Positions 45,495 to 55,969 of a stretch of 64,000 nt of DNA are shown here, one piece after another. Each line of letters opens with the position of its first letter. The first letter of the stretch is position 1. The notes beneath the pieces were generated by a model. That model was not told the DNA's origin. It made no database searches and saw only the letters and a program-made list of their open reading frames with translations. A program made the position numbers and the translations under genes. This stretch comes from Salvator merianae. Lineage: Eukaryota > Chordata > Lepidosauria > Squamata > Teiidae. The stretch is from positions 11,891,637 through 11,955,636 of the forward strand of contig QVOM02000090.1 in the NCBI GenBank assembly GCA_003586115.2. Reading direction: 5' to 3'.

Positions 45495-46449
45495 TCAGCC
45501 ACGAGGCTGCGGAGACGCTCAGCACAGCAATGTGCCCCTTCCACTTTCCGTCCCTAGCTTGCCATGTGCGGACACTGCCGTTCTTTCTACGAAAGACAGA
45601 CGCTGTGCAGGGCAAAAGGAGGTGCATTCCCGACAGCAGAAGGAACCCAAAGGTCGGTGCCATAAATCCACACGCACCTAGCATCTTGGCAAAGCCATGA
45701 CCCACTTCCTGCAGGCGTGTCCGGGACTGCATCGTAAACCACCCCGATAAAAGCCCTGATTTCCACTGACACAAAAAGCGTCTGCTTTCATAACGCAAAG
45801 CACGACAGAACGGTCGCCTTGTCCTTCGGTCACTACGCACCCTGTCAGCAAATAACTTTTGCTTTCCTTCCCACCTCCAGCCAGAAAGCACCTTCCTTCC
45901 CAAGGCAGAAACCTGCCAGCCCTCAGGTTTGAAAACCAGCCCAGTTAAAAAAATAAATAAATACAAAATCAAACCACGGAGGTGCTTCAGGTTTCACAGG
46001 CAAGCGTAACTGCGCTCTTCCGATGGGGTTGTCTCTCTACACAGGCACGGGAGAAAAGGGTACGATTTCCCAAATGGTCCTCCTTTAAAGCTGCAATTAT
46101 GTTGCCTGCTAAGGAAAACCGCAACGAAAGGGAAAGGAAGGAAAGGAGAAAACCAGTACCTGGGCTAATAGGAACTTTACCGTGACCTCTCTATTTTTCA
46201 GCGCCAGCTTCCCAAATTTTGCACCGGGGAAGCCCGCAAAATCCACAGACACTCCCCCCTCCTTTAGAGCTCTGGATCAGCATCCCCAAGAATTCCCTGG
46301 ATTCGAGGCGCAACCCTGGAAGGTCAACGGGAACAATAGCGGGTTTCCCCCTCGCTTTCAGCCGTCCACACGGCAACAGATAAGAGGCGATCATCTCTTT
46401 CGCTCGAAGGACAAGAGGGAAAGGAACGTGGGAGGAAAAGGGAGAATCC
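45495..46449. other. Unassigned sequence leading into the CpG island
   Basis: GC content and CpG rise from about 46180. A 186-codon minus-strand frame (45412-45972) crosses the palindromic element and has no known domain, so I do not call it a gene. Confidence 0.35.
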
Positions 46450-47620
46450 GGATTAGGTGAGCGCGTCGCTCTAACGTATCGCAGCCGCCTTCACCCACTT
46501 GGCCACCCTCGACCAAAGCCCCCAGGGAACACACGGACACAGACACAGGCACGGCGCCACCACCAAGCAACCCCTCCCTTCCCCCGTCCTTCTCGTCGCC
46601 GTCCGAGCCTCCCCCCCCCCACGCCGCCCCATCCAAGCAGCCCAAAAATAGTGGGGAAAGCAGGCAAAAGGGAAGGCAGGTATCAAGTTCCTCTACTAAC
46701 CTGTTTGAGTTCTGCAGGCATTTATGCAAGGTGCCAGTTTTGCAAATCCCCCCTGGACAAATACTTTGCTTTTTCTTTCTTTTCTCTTTATTTTCTTTCA
46801 ACATTAAAAAAAAAAAAAAAAAAGAGCGAGAAAGGAGGCAAAAGGAGGGGGTGCGAAGAGGAGAATCCAAAATCAATCCAGTTTTCCAGGCGGGGGGGAG
46901 CCTCGGGGGGCGGGAGCGCCGTTTCTCCTCTTCGCTCTGACAGCCTGGGTCGCGTTGGCCCCTCGGTCCCTTCTCCCGTCGGGGTTAGGCGAGCTCCGCC
47001 GAGCCGATCCTGCTGCCCTCGGGGAGGCGAATCAGTGCCCCCTCCCCCGGGGAAAAAAAGAGGCGGGGGGGCGCGCTTCACATGCCTCTTTATTGCTATT
47101 ATTCCGCTCCCCCCGGCTTCATTCCTGTGGGAAGGGCGGAGAGCGCGAGGGAGGAAACCGAACGCACCGCCCGCCCGCTGGGGTTCCTTGCGCCGCCGCT
47201 GGATCGCCTCCCTTCCCAGCCCGGCCGGCGCTCGTCTCGCCAAGGCAAAGTCTCCCCCGGCGGCTTCAGGGGGCGGAAATTGACAGCCACAGCTGGAAGC
47301 GCCGCTACGGCAGTCGCTGGCCACACCCAGCCAGCCTGCCGCTCCGGAGGAGAGCGCGCTCCGCTCGCCCGGCAGCGGAACCGAGCAGCGCAGGGCAGGG
47401 CAGGGCAGAGCCGACCCCATCCAGGCGAGCCGCAGGGGTGGCTTGCTCCATGGGTGGGGTGGGTGGATTCCCAGTTCCCGGGGGAGTTCCTTTTAATAAG
47501 AGGGGGAGGGAGGACTCCTCTGAAAGGCAGGGGAAGGAGGACCCCCCCCCCCGCCATGGCTGTCCTGGGAATCCAAAGAAGCCCTACGCCCCCTTCCCCA
47601 GGGTTTCCGCGGGCTCCCGG
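46450..47620. promoter_or_regulatory. CpG island inside the ARVCF intron, candidate alternative promoter
   Basis: In an otherwise AT-rich, CpG-poor window this block is GC-rich and dense in CpG. A hand count gives roughly 50 CpGs in 46921-47400. It holds GC-box-like runs (GGGCGG, CCCGCCC) and long overlapping open frames on both strands, which is the usual by-product of stop-poor GC-rich DNA and not evidence of a protein. Possible splice donors exist on both strands: minus CAG|GTTAGT with exon end at 46701, and plus TTAG|GTGAGC with exon end at 46456. Because ARVCF runs on the minus strand, a minus-strand start here would make a transcript lacking the 53.8-kb coding exon. A plus-strand start would be an antisense or divergent RNA. 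The direction cannot be decided from sequence. Confidence 0.75.
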
Positions 47621-48330
47621 GACATCCAGGGCAAGCTCCACACGGCTGTACACCTATTCCTCCTCTCAATTGAGGAGGGGGCTCCTAACTTCCCAAAGGA
47701 AGAGCGCTGGATACTCTAAAACCAAACCAAACATAACCTACAGAGGAGGAAGAGCAAGACTTGAACAGAGGCATCTGCATCTGGAGGTCCCGCAGCACAA
47801 AGTTCCAAAGGGAGCCCCCCCCCCCCATGTTCCACACTACTTGTGAGAACTTGGCAGCTCTGGTGCTCAGGGCTACGCGTCTTGGGTTCCCCCTCCTCCT
47901 CCCAATTTTGGCCTCAGAATGCCCCTGCAAGGTGGGAGGCAATGGATGGTCACCTGCCCAGTTCCTCTGCCAAAGTATCGATCTCAAGCGCCACCACCCA
48001 GTCCGAAACAGACGCCCCGGCTAGCCTGCCTTTCGTAGCTTGCAGAAGTATATAACGCAGGGTTTCTCAAAGGGCCGTGGCCCAAATCTTTGGGTCACTG
48101 GTTGGTGGGTTGCAAATCACCCAAGTCTGGGAAATCCAGATGTAACACATAACTGGATTCGTCCTGGTTGTGGGAAAAATAGCTCCCCCTGCCCTGGAAG
48201 GCGTATCAGATTTTTTTAAAAAAAAAGTTGCTAAAGCGTGGTGAAGTCCTGAGTCTGGAGGGAGAACATGTGATTCTATTGCCAGGGTAGAAAATTTAAA
48301 ATTTTGCGTTGATCAGCCTTGTTCAAATCT
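47621..48330. other. Sequence flanking the CpG island; possible hAT-like end at 48060
   Basis: CAGGGTTTCTCAAAGGGCCG at 48059 resembles the start of hAT/Charlie-type elements (CAGGGGTTCTCAAAC), but no matching opposite end was found. Confidence 0.3.
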
Positions 48331-48806
48331 GTATAAGAATGTAAGAATGTAAGAGGAGCCCTGCTGGATCAGGCCACAGCTCATCTAGCCCAGCATCCTG
48401 TCTCACACAGCATCCCACCAATTGCTTCTGGGCATCTCAAGCAGAAGACGAAGACAAAACCTTCATCTGCTCTCGGGACCCTGCAAATTACCTTGAGAAG
48501 CATCCTACCTGTCTCTCCAACCTGGAGGTGGTAGCTAGGCATCCATTCTAATAGCCATTGATACACCTGGCCTCCATGAATCTGTCCAATCCATTCTTAA
48601 AGCTATCCAGGCTCACTGGTGTCGCCACCTCTTCAGGTAATAAATTCCACAGACCGATGACCCTCTGGGTGAAAAAATACTTCCTCTTGTTGCTCCCAAC
48701 TCTCCTGCCCATCAGCTTCATAGAGTGCCCCCTAGTCCTAGTGCCATGCGATAGAGAAAAGAATCTATCTTTTCCACACCATGCATGATTTTATATACTT
48801 CAATCA
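48331..48806 (-). mobile_element. CR1-type LINE 3' region, longest copy, minus orientation
   Basis: From the 3' end inward the plus strand reads AAGAGGAGCCCTGCTGGATC, AGCAGAAGACGAAGACAAAA, TGAATCTGTCCAATCCATTC, CTGGGTGAAAAAATACTTCC, GTGCCCCCTAGTCCTAGTGC and TTTTATATACTTCAATCA. On the minus strand this gives the standard CR1 wording: ...TATATAAAATCATGCATGG, ...GGAAGTATTTTTTCACCCAG, ...GGATTGGACAGATTCATGGA. It is about 475 bp with no intact reverse transcriptase. Confidence 0.9.
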
Positions 48807-48946
48807 AGCATCCATTCTAGTAGCCACTGTTACACCTGTCCTCCCTGAATTTATCTAATGTATAAGAACATAAGAGGAGCCCTGCTGGATCAGACCACAG
48901 CCCACCTAGTCCAGCATCCTTTCTCACACAGTGGCCCACTGTGCTG
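48807..48946 (-). mobile_element. Rearranged second CR1 piece beside the first
   Basis: AGCATCCATTCTAGTAGCCA with CCTGTCCTCCCTGAATTTAT repeats the internal region of the first copy (48537-48590). It is followed directly by AAGAACATAAGAGGAGCCCT, which repeats the extreme 3' end. Most of the tail between these two parts is missing. Confidence 0.75.
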
Positions 48947-50143
48947 GATCTCATCAGCTCCTTAATGGCAACTACTAGACTGATCATTTGATAGGCAGGC
49001 AGACAGATCAAAATCATGCAACGATTTGATGTGCTTCAGTTTCTCTATAACCTGCCAGCAGGAAGATCAGCCTGAGCCACCCTAGTCCCTATAAATGGAG
49101 CTGATTGCAGGATGAGGAAGTAAATTTCAGGAAAACATTAATGATTTTCATTCCTTAGAGACAGAAAGCATGATATTTGCATTTTACATGCAGTACACAG
49201 TTACAGGTTTCTCCCCCCCCCCCCAGAACTTGCAGATTGCTTCCCACGCCAAACAGGTCTAGCAACGAGCAAGCTAACAAGCCATATAGCCACTGTGCTG
49301 CAAACAGAAGGGCACAACCTCCACAACCCCCATCTTTCTAGCCCGAGCCTTGTGACTACACTCCAAGAAGGTCTGGTGCAAAGTTGCACAGCTTAACCTA
49401 ACAGAAAAAAAAAAGAAAGAAAAAGACTCAATTCTAGCAAGTGGTGACCTATGGGCAGCATCTGCAGCCTGTTAAATATGTAAAAGGCCCCCAAACACTC
49501 CCCTGCCAAGAGGAAGGCAAATTCTGAGCTGCAGTCAAATGCCAGATCTAGACATCAGGCTGCAGAGAAATGCTGTTTATTTTTAGGGGAGATATTTTCA
49601 TAAGCAAGCTCCCGCCTTTCCCCCCCTTTCTGTCCGTCTGTTTCTATTGCTTCCCACAGCTTCTCCGGAAAAACACTTTTTCACTGTGAATTATCATGTG
49701 CTAATTGCATCAATCAAATGATAAGCATCATGTGGAGAAAGGACGATTTTCAGGGCAGTAAATCTGTTTGGTTTTCACGCAGAAGATGGCCAGGCAAGGC
49801 CTGAGAACTTTTGGCCACCACGTTCGATGGCCTAGAAAATGAAACATTTTAATAAAGGCCTCTGAGGTCATTGTCCTCCATTTCCACCCACCCCTGAACA
49901 TTTCTACACTTGTAACCTCAAACATACCTTACAAAAACCAGTCCCAGTGTGTTCAAATCCATTTTCTCTGAACACACACACACACAAGAATAATTGTGTT
50001 GCACTATGTATGAAAACCTCTTTTGTTTTTGTTTTAATTCTTCTACTTTTACTGTTGTTTTTAGATTATACTCTGTTTTATTTGTCTTGTATGTCATTCT
50101 GGGACACAAAGTGAATGACAGTATTATAAAAACTGCTACCTAA
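48947..50143. other. Unassigned sequence; AT-rich low-repeat block at 49660-49740
   Basis: A (C)n run lies at about 49211-49224 and (CA)n at 49974-49986. The block GAATTATCATGTGCTAATTG, CATCAATCAAATGATAAGCA looks non-repetitive. No exon found. Confidence 0.35.
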
Positions 50144-50144
50144 A

Positions 50145-50191
<47 letters not shown>

Positions 50192-50405
50192 CACAAAGAC
50201 ACACAGATACAGATAGATAGATAGACAGACAGGTAGGTGCAGACACACAGATAGACATAGGTAGGTAAGTAGGTAGATAGATACAGACACAAAGATGCAC
50301 AGAGACAAATGGATGGATGGATGGATGGATGGATAGACAAGTAGATAGATTGATGCAGACACATAGACATACATATAGGTCTAGGTAGGTAGGTAGACAG
50401 GTTGA
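50144..50405 (+). repeat. (GATA)n-type compound tetranucleotide array
   Basis: About 260 bp of TAGA, CAGA, GGAT and TAGG units in blocks. The first block is about 12 uninterrupted TAGA units. Long leucine/serine/tyrosine-rich minus-strand frames are repeat artefacts. Confidence 0.97.
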
Positions 50406-51149
50406 TAAACTTCCTTTCCTTTTCATTTCTTGATCTTCAAAAAATGGCTGCAGAATTTCCCGTACAATTTGCAAAACAACCCACAAAATGGCCGACTGGA
50501 GGGGAAGTCCCTTGCTCATGAGGGTCCATTGATTTTGCATTTGGTAGGGCATCTTGGACCGCAGCCCAGCAGGACGCCTTTCGCCACTTCTGTGCTGCAA
50601 TACCATCTATTTTGCCCAGTGGTGCTTATATTAGGATTGCAGTAACCGGCTTGATGAATGCATCAAACATTCTTTAATTAGCTTAAAAGATGCCCCTGAT
50701 TAACTGGTCAACAATATAACCGTTTAATCATTAATGCAAGTACTTATCAAAACAAGTCGTTCCAAACACGGCTTTCTTCGAGAAGCCTTGTCTGTCTGTG
50801 TATGTGCGTGCAACAGAAAGAGAGAGAGAGAGGCATGCATGAAGTGGTGCAGAGAAAAAGCAAAAGGAGTGATTTTATTTCTGAGTTGATATGTATTGCT
50901 CCACAAGCACATGGCATCCCTCCCCTAGAAATACCCTGCTCAGCGTCTCCAGCACTCAGCAGTAGGCAGATATTGGTGGGTGACAGCTTGTGTTGTGGAA
51001 GCAGTGATAGAAAAGTTGCCATTTTGTGCAGCAAGTGAAGATCCGCCATTTTTTCTGGCTTCCCCCCTCCCTTGTTCCTCATGTATACCTGCCTGTTCCC
51101 AGGTAGAGAGTCGTACACAAGCTCTTTTGTGCGTTCAATTCAAATCCAA
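50406..51149. other. Unassigned sequence; candidate conserved block at 50640-50745
   Basis: TTCTTTAATTAGCTTAAAAG and GTTTAATCATTAATGCAAGT contain homeodomain-type TAATTA/ATTAAT cores in non-repetitive sequence. The remainder shows nothing recognisable. Confidence 0.35.
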
Positions 51150-51456
51150 CTGAGCAGGGGATGAACAGTGTGCTCAGTTCGGATAGAGTTGAAAAGGTTC
51201 TGCTTCAGTTCGATTTTGAGTATTTTGGTTTCTGAGAACAGTAGTGTGTTTGGTTCAATTTGAATACTTTGGACACCTTTAAACCATGATCAAGCAGGGC
51301 ACATTCACTAGGTTCATTAGAACATTAGAACATCCCTTTGTTCAGTTCAAATTCGAACTCTGTTTTCGAACAGACAGGGTGTTCTGTTCAAACTCGAAAC
51401 TTTTCGAGCACCCCAACTTTTGGATTCAAACCAACTTAGCCCATCTCTAATTTTTT
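51150..51456 (-). mobile_element. TTCGAA-rich element, family B, minus orientation
   Basis: CACTAGGTTCATTAGAACAT, GTTCAAATTCGAACTCTGTT, TTCGAACAGACAGGGTGTTC and the terminus AGCCCATCTCTAA. It is the reverse of 33970-34185 (GAACACCCGGCCTGTTCGAA). Confidence 0.6.
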
Positions 51457-52586
51457 TCAGGCCAATCATGTTGGAAGGTGTGTTTGCCCTCATATGCAAC
51501 CCTTTAGCATGGAAAAGATAATTTATGACTCCTCAGATGTCTCTGACCTTCAGCTTTTATCTTCCTTTTCTACTAACCGTGATGTCTTGGCTGGTGGTGA
51601 TTGGATTCTAACAACATTTGGGTGGCCATTATATAGTTACCAGGCTGTCTTTGCTTTCCTGTTATTCTATACATCACCTAAAAATCAATCTGCCTAATTA
51701 AGTACAAGCACTAGGGATAAGTGATACAAACTTCAGGAAGATCCAAGAAATAAAAGATTTAATAACTCAATGCATGCAACACTGAGGACTAGCAAAGCAA
51801 GGCAGCATATAAGGTTAATTTTGTTGGAATTTCCATTTTCCTTATATAACAAGCCCCCAGTTAATGGATTCTCCCCAGAATCCATTGTCCATGTGCATGC
51901 CTAGGACTTGATTCTGTTTGAAGTTGCTTACAGAATCCAAACTTACATACCTCTATCCAAAAACAAGTCCCCAGCCTTTTGCAAGAGATTGTATTCTCTT
52001 TTACTTTAACCTTTTGTCTGTAAATATGCAAACCCATATAACGCATTCTAAAAATCACAAAAGGGTCTTTCGCGGGATGCGGTCTGAAATGCAAAAAAAA
52101 AAAAGGTCCTTGAAGGTGCAGAAGGTTGGTGCTGAGATTTAATGAACTCAAAGTACCTCACTGACCTTAGCAGATTGATCTGTGGATACTGCTTGGCTTA
52201 GTCAAAGAGAAGACACTAGGAACTGGTGTTTTGCTTAAAGAAACATCAATCACAGGTTGAAATCCAGGTGGTGATTTGCTTGGGGAAAAAAGATTGACCG
52301 AAGGGACAGAAACAGAGATGTCATCTAATTCCCCATTCTCTACAAGCAATAGGAATGTGCGGGAAAGGACTGCAAAAGATTCCAAGAAGTCACTGGTTTT
52401 CGAAGGTTAATACAGGATGAGCCCGATTTGAAATTGCTATATCTCTGCAACCGAGAACTGCCCACAAATGAAACTCTTACCACTTGAAGGGGGACGCAGA
52501 GTTTCAAATGATTACCACTAGGTGCCTCTCCCAGCACACAAACAGCCCCTAACCCCAGTCATTCACAAGGTGGAAGAAGACACTTT
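51457..52586. other. Unassigned intronic sequence
   Basis: No gene or repeat family recognised. Confidence 0.35.
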
Positions 52587-52797
52587 GACTGTGTTCAGAC
52601 ATAACAAAAGGGGTGACTTGGAGGCACCTCACAGAGGCAGTGTGTGGCCCTCGAGTTCCCAAGTCTTCTCTAATCCACCTTTTCTAGCACCGAATGTTCA
52701 TGAGAAAGGGGAGGGGCAGACTGGTGTGTGAACCACTTTGATGCCATCTCTGAGCTGCCTCAGAGATGCTTTTCTTTTTGTGTCTGATCACAGCCCT
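52587..52797. mobile_element. Family-G palindromic element
   Basis: GACTGTGTTCAGACATAACA at the left is the inverse of TTGTGTCTGATCACAGCC at the right. GAGGCACCTCACAGAGGCAG and CTGAGCTGCCTCAGAGATGC also pair loosely. It is 211 bp and non-coding. Confidence 0.6.
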
Positions 52798-53799
52798 TGA
52801 GAGGCATTTGGGACGAATTCAGCTATCGTCTCGATGTTGTCCACACAGCAGGTGGAGGGCACATAGAGCATTTATAAAATGGTTGTGAAACCTGATCATT
52901 CACTAAACCGTTTGCAACTTTCTGTGTAATTGTATCATGCTGTCACTGTCAAATATGCCGCATTGAAAATGGGTCCATCGTTTTGAAACGCCCTGTATAC
53001 GGACGAGATGGGACGATTTCTTTTCTTTTTGCAAGGCCTCAGTTTCCAGCACCTTTTACAAGTAAACAAAGTTCCTTTGGTTACAGCAACGTGCAGACAT
53101 TGCAATAGTGATGTGGTGGCAATATAAAAGCGATCGCTGCAGCTTCAGTGGGCAATTTCCATCTCATTTACACATAATATCACACAATCTCACTGAACGG
53201 CACCTTAACAAAATTTTCTACCAAGGTCAGTTCTCATCATCTCCTCCGTTTCGTAGGACTTCCTAACCCAAAGTGGCTTGTGCTGAACCTTTCCACCACT
53301 CAGTGTTTAGATGCACATATCCTAGGATTTGGCCCCTGTACACTCAAGCCAAAATAATTCCTTTTATCTCAATAAGTATAAGGCCACACCCAAGGATCCA
53401 AGTCAAAGAAGGAAAAGTCAAACTTCCATTTCTGCTCCACAGAAAATACTTCGTCAACCATTTTGATTCAGCTCATGCCCAAATACCTAGATCCTGTTCA
53501 AATACATACACGTACAAACACACGTACAAACACACACACACACACACGAGAGGTTCATAATGTACATGTATCCGCAGTAAAGTCTGCAACACCTTTAGAG
53601 CTACAACATTCACAATGTTGAAGAGTTGATCTTTTTGAGGTTTCAAGTCAGGGTAAGGCGTTTTTGTCCCTACAACCTCAAACCTGCCCAGGAGGTGGCC
53701 CTTTAACTGTGTCTGATTGCACCCCATGACAAACAAATAACCAGTACTGAGGGATGAGGGATGATGCAGAATGACAGGTAAGATGAGCAGGTGGTTTAC
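52798..53799. other. Intron just 3' of the ARVCF coding exon
   Basis: It holds a (CA)n run (53530-53548, imperfect from 53506) and a single family-G terminus GTGTCTGATTGCACCCC near 53712-53728. No second ARVCF exon. Confidence 0.5.
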
Positions 53800-53800
53800 C
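53792..53800 (-). promoter_or_regulatory. ARVCF: ARVCF exon splice donor
   Basis: The minus strand reads CTGCAG|GTAAACC at the point where similarity to ARVCF stops. The continuing open frame (VNHLLILPV...) has no ARVCF character, which supports an exon end at 53800. Confidence 0.85.
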
Positions 53801-54044
53801 TGCAGGACCAGCTGCTGCCATGCTGTGGCCAGGGGCTGTCCGCTGCCAATGTTGCATATGCTCACTCGATCCGAGGGCTGATTGGCGCGTTCGAGTTGCA
53901 AGGACACATTGCGCCGTTCTTCTTCAAGGGCCCGGGTGAGCCGCTCAAATCGAGCCTCCTGCTCCTTGACCGATGCCAGAATGCTGGCAGCGGACCTGAT
54001 ATCATAGTCATCCATAACGGGTCTCAAATTGTCTCGCCTGTTAA
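53800..54044 (-). CDS. ARVCF: ARVCF first coding exon (N-terminal 72 residues; partial gene)
   Basis: ARVCF is a delta/p120-catenin family armadillo protein that binds the juxtamembrane tail of classical cadherins at adherens junctions and also enters the nucleus. The minus-strand reading from 54015 to 53800 encodes 72 residues beginning MDDYDIRSAASILASVKEQE and ending AWQQLVLQ. From memory this closely parallels the human ARVCF N-terminus (SAASILASVKEQEARFERLT is shared; human also has a GSGQPL...AWQQLVLQ segment). Residues about 8-46 are the charged heptad-like coiled-coil region typical of this family. The armadillo repeats and C-terminal PDZ-binding tail are not in the window. Coding sequence ends in phase 0 at CAG|GTAAAC, where the human protein also appears to cross an exon boundary. 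The likely acceptor is at 54045-54046, giving about 29 nt ahead of the ATG. CTNND1, CTNND2 and PKP4 have different N-termini, so ARVCF is the best match. The exon edges are inferred, the identity is strong. Confidence 0.93.
54013..54015 (-). promoter_or_regulatory. ARVCF: ARVCF translation start codon
   Basis: The ATG has G at -3 and G at +4 (GTTATGG), a strong vertebrate initiation context. It gives MDDYDI..., which lines up with the start of human ARVCF (MEDCNV...). A second in-frame ATG 36 nt upstream (54051-54049, encoding MSVNRRDNLRPV before this Met) has A at -3. It falls on the intron side of the preferred splice acceptor, so it would be used only if the exon begins farther upstream. 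The nine codons between the acceptor and this ATG are open, so an N-terminal extension from an upstream coding exon cannot be excluded. Confidence 0.8.
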
Positions 54045-54130
54045 CTGACATGGTCCAGTGACAAGGGTCAGGAAAAGGGGTAAGAGGAGAAACAGGTGAG
54101 GAATGAAGAGGAAATAAAAGGCACTCATTA
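54045..54130 (-). promoter_or_regulatory. ARVCF: ARVCF exon splice acceptor and polypyrimidine tract
   Basis: Read on the minus strand, about 75 nt of pyrimidine-rich sequence (TTTATTTCCTCTTCATTCC, then TTTCTCCTCTTACCCC) contains no AG until GTCAG at 54049-54045. This is the expected layout of branch point, pyrimidine tract and first AG. A second AG seven bases into the exon (TTAACAG) is a possible alternative acceptor and would place the exon start at 54037. Confidence 0.65.
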
Positions 54131-55744
54131 ATTACTTCCGTGCACCACATTTACTCCTCTCCCCAAAAGCAAGGTTTCCAGAAAACATTTGATTGCCCGT
54201 CTTATAAAAAGAAGAAGAAAAGAAAAGAAAAAAACACCCTTCAATAGCACTGCATCAAATTCTTTTTGAATACGCATCCCTTGAACAGAATTTTGATTTA
54301 TCTCATTTGGTCCTTTTTTTGTTTTCCCAGAGGTTCTGTCTGACAAGAGGTTTTCATGCTTCTCCTGAAAGTAATTTCGCTATGCAAACAAGAACGCACA
54401 TTTTAGGATAATATTAGTTTCCCGTTTTCTCCTCTTTTTTGTCACGCTGGCAGATCTGCCGTCTTTGCTGTTAAGAGCACGGATGGGTCAATGTCAACTC
54501 CATCAAGCTGCAGGCGCTGCATACAGAGGGAGTTGCTGGTTCTAGTTTAAAACAGGAGGTTCTAAATCACCCAAAGCTTGCTGAGGCATCCCAGACATTG
54601 CTGGACGCCTGGATGGCAATTCTAACTGTTCTGGGCAGACATCCTGCAAAGAGCGCTATTTCATGTGGACTTTGTCCAGGTAAGAAGGGCTCTGACCAAT
54701 GAAAAGGTAAGAAGGCTGCCTGCAGATCACCTGTATGCAACTTCCACCCAGGGAAACCTGCACCTTGACAAATTATAGGTAGATCTTATATGCCAGTGTC
54801 TCTTGCACAGCACAAAATATGATATTACGTTCAACTTTTACCAACTGCATGCCTTTTTGCAAAATCTAGTACATGCATAAAATGTCTGCATAGATCATCT
54901 CCAAAAGAGCCTGTATGCTTCTTATGGCTTCTTCTTCTTTTCTTTCTTTCTTTCTTTCTTTCTTTTTTTAAAATCAAGTTTCTAGCCCTTATGGTTAGTG
55001 AAAATATGTGTTTTCTGTTTTTTTAGGCAACACCTACTGAAAATCTCAGCAGCCAGAGAGAATGAACAATTATTCAAATGTCATCTGCCTGTCCTTGCCA
55101 CATTATTCTTTCCAGCAGAACTACAAGAATAAATCTTAGCACTTGATATATATCTGAATATTTTATGGAGGTCATCAAAGAAAAAAAAATCAGTTTTTCT
55201 GGTTGAGAATTATATTAATAGTCTACACAAAGGCCTGCCTATTGTGATAAGAGGAAGGCAACCTGCAGTTCACATAACCGTGTTGGTTTCCTTAAAACAA
55301 AGAAAAATCTGTGGGGCAGAGTGAAAAGTTAAGCTTGTTCCAAGATAGGCATCATTTCTGCATGCTCGCATGCATCTCATTAGCAGGTAATTTGCATGCA
55401 CAAACCCATCAGTAAGGATTGCCACATGCTGAAGTAGACAGTTCGTTCAGCAGCCTCCTATTAAACACGGCTAAGTAAAGGATCCTGCAGCCTCCACCTT
55501 CTGAAGAAAACGTAGTGGTTGCTGAGAACCAAATATTTGTGGATGAAGAGAAAGTCAGATACGTGTGTATCTGGATGATCTTGCTTTACGGGAATGTCAG
55601 CAGGGCTGCGGAGGAGAATCATCCCCGCTGGCACAGGTGAGCTGTGTGGAAATTCACTTCCGAATGACCTTGTAAACTGCACCACGTTGCTAGGGAGGGA
55701 AACAGCTCCCTGCGGAGGACAGCACTTCTGTGCAGAGTCAAGAC
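54131..55744. other. Intron or upstream sequence 5' of the ARVCF coding exon
   Basis: It contains (CTTT)n at 54929-54968. No non-coding first exon or promoter can be identified by eye. Confidence 0.4.
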
Positions 55745-55862
55745 GTGCTGAACTGGTTTCGGTCTGAATTGAACAGGGGTGTTCGAAAGGTTCGTGTTTG
55801 AACCAAATACCTTGCCTGTTCGAAAATAGGGTTTGGATTTGAAGCAGAAGGTCGTTGAAACA
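55745..55862 (+). mobile_element. TTCGAA-rich element fragment, family B
   Basis: GTGCTGAACTGGTTTCGGTC, GGGGTGTTCGAAAGGTTCGT and CTTGCCTGTTCGAAAATAGG. A single module. Confidence 0.55.
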
Positions 55863-55969
55863 ATCTGATCAATAAGGAATTCAGACAAAACAGCAATTCT
55901 GCATTGGTCAGTATACCGGACCAGGAAATGTACTAGGAGCCCTTAGTCTGCCTTCCTTATACGTCATTG

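Noticed and set aside
45412..45972. 186-codon minus-strand frame
   Set aside because: It runs through the palindromic element at 45389-45494 and into unrelated sequence, with no domain and no splice support.
46651..47846. Long overlapping open frames of 161-254 codons on both strands
   Set aside because: They lie in the CpG island where stop codons are rare, overlap in several frames, are low-complexity in proline, arginine and glycine, and match no family I know.
50078..50606. Leucine/serine/tyrosine-rich frames of up to 156 codons
   Set aside because: They translate the GATA-type array on the minus strand.
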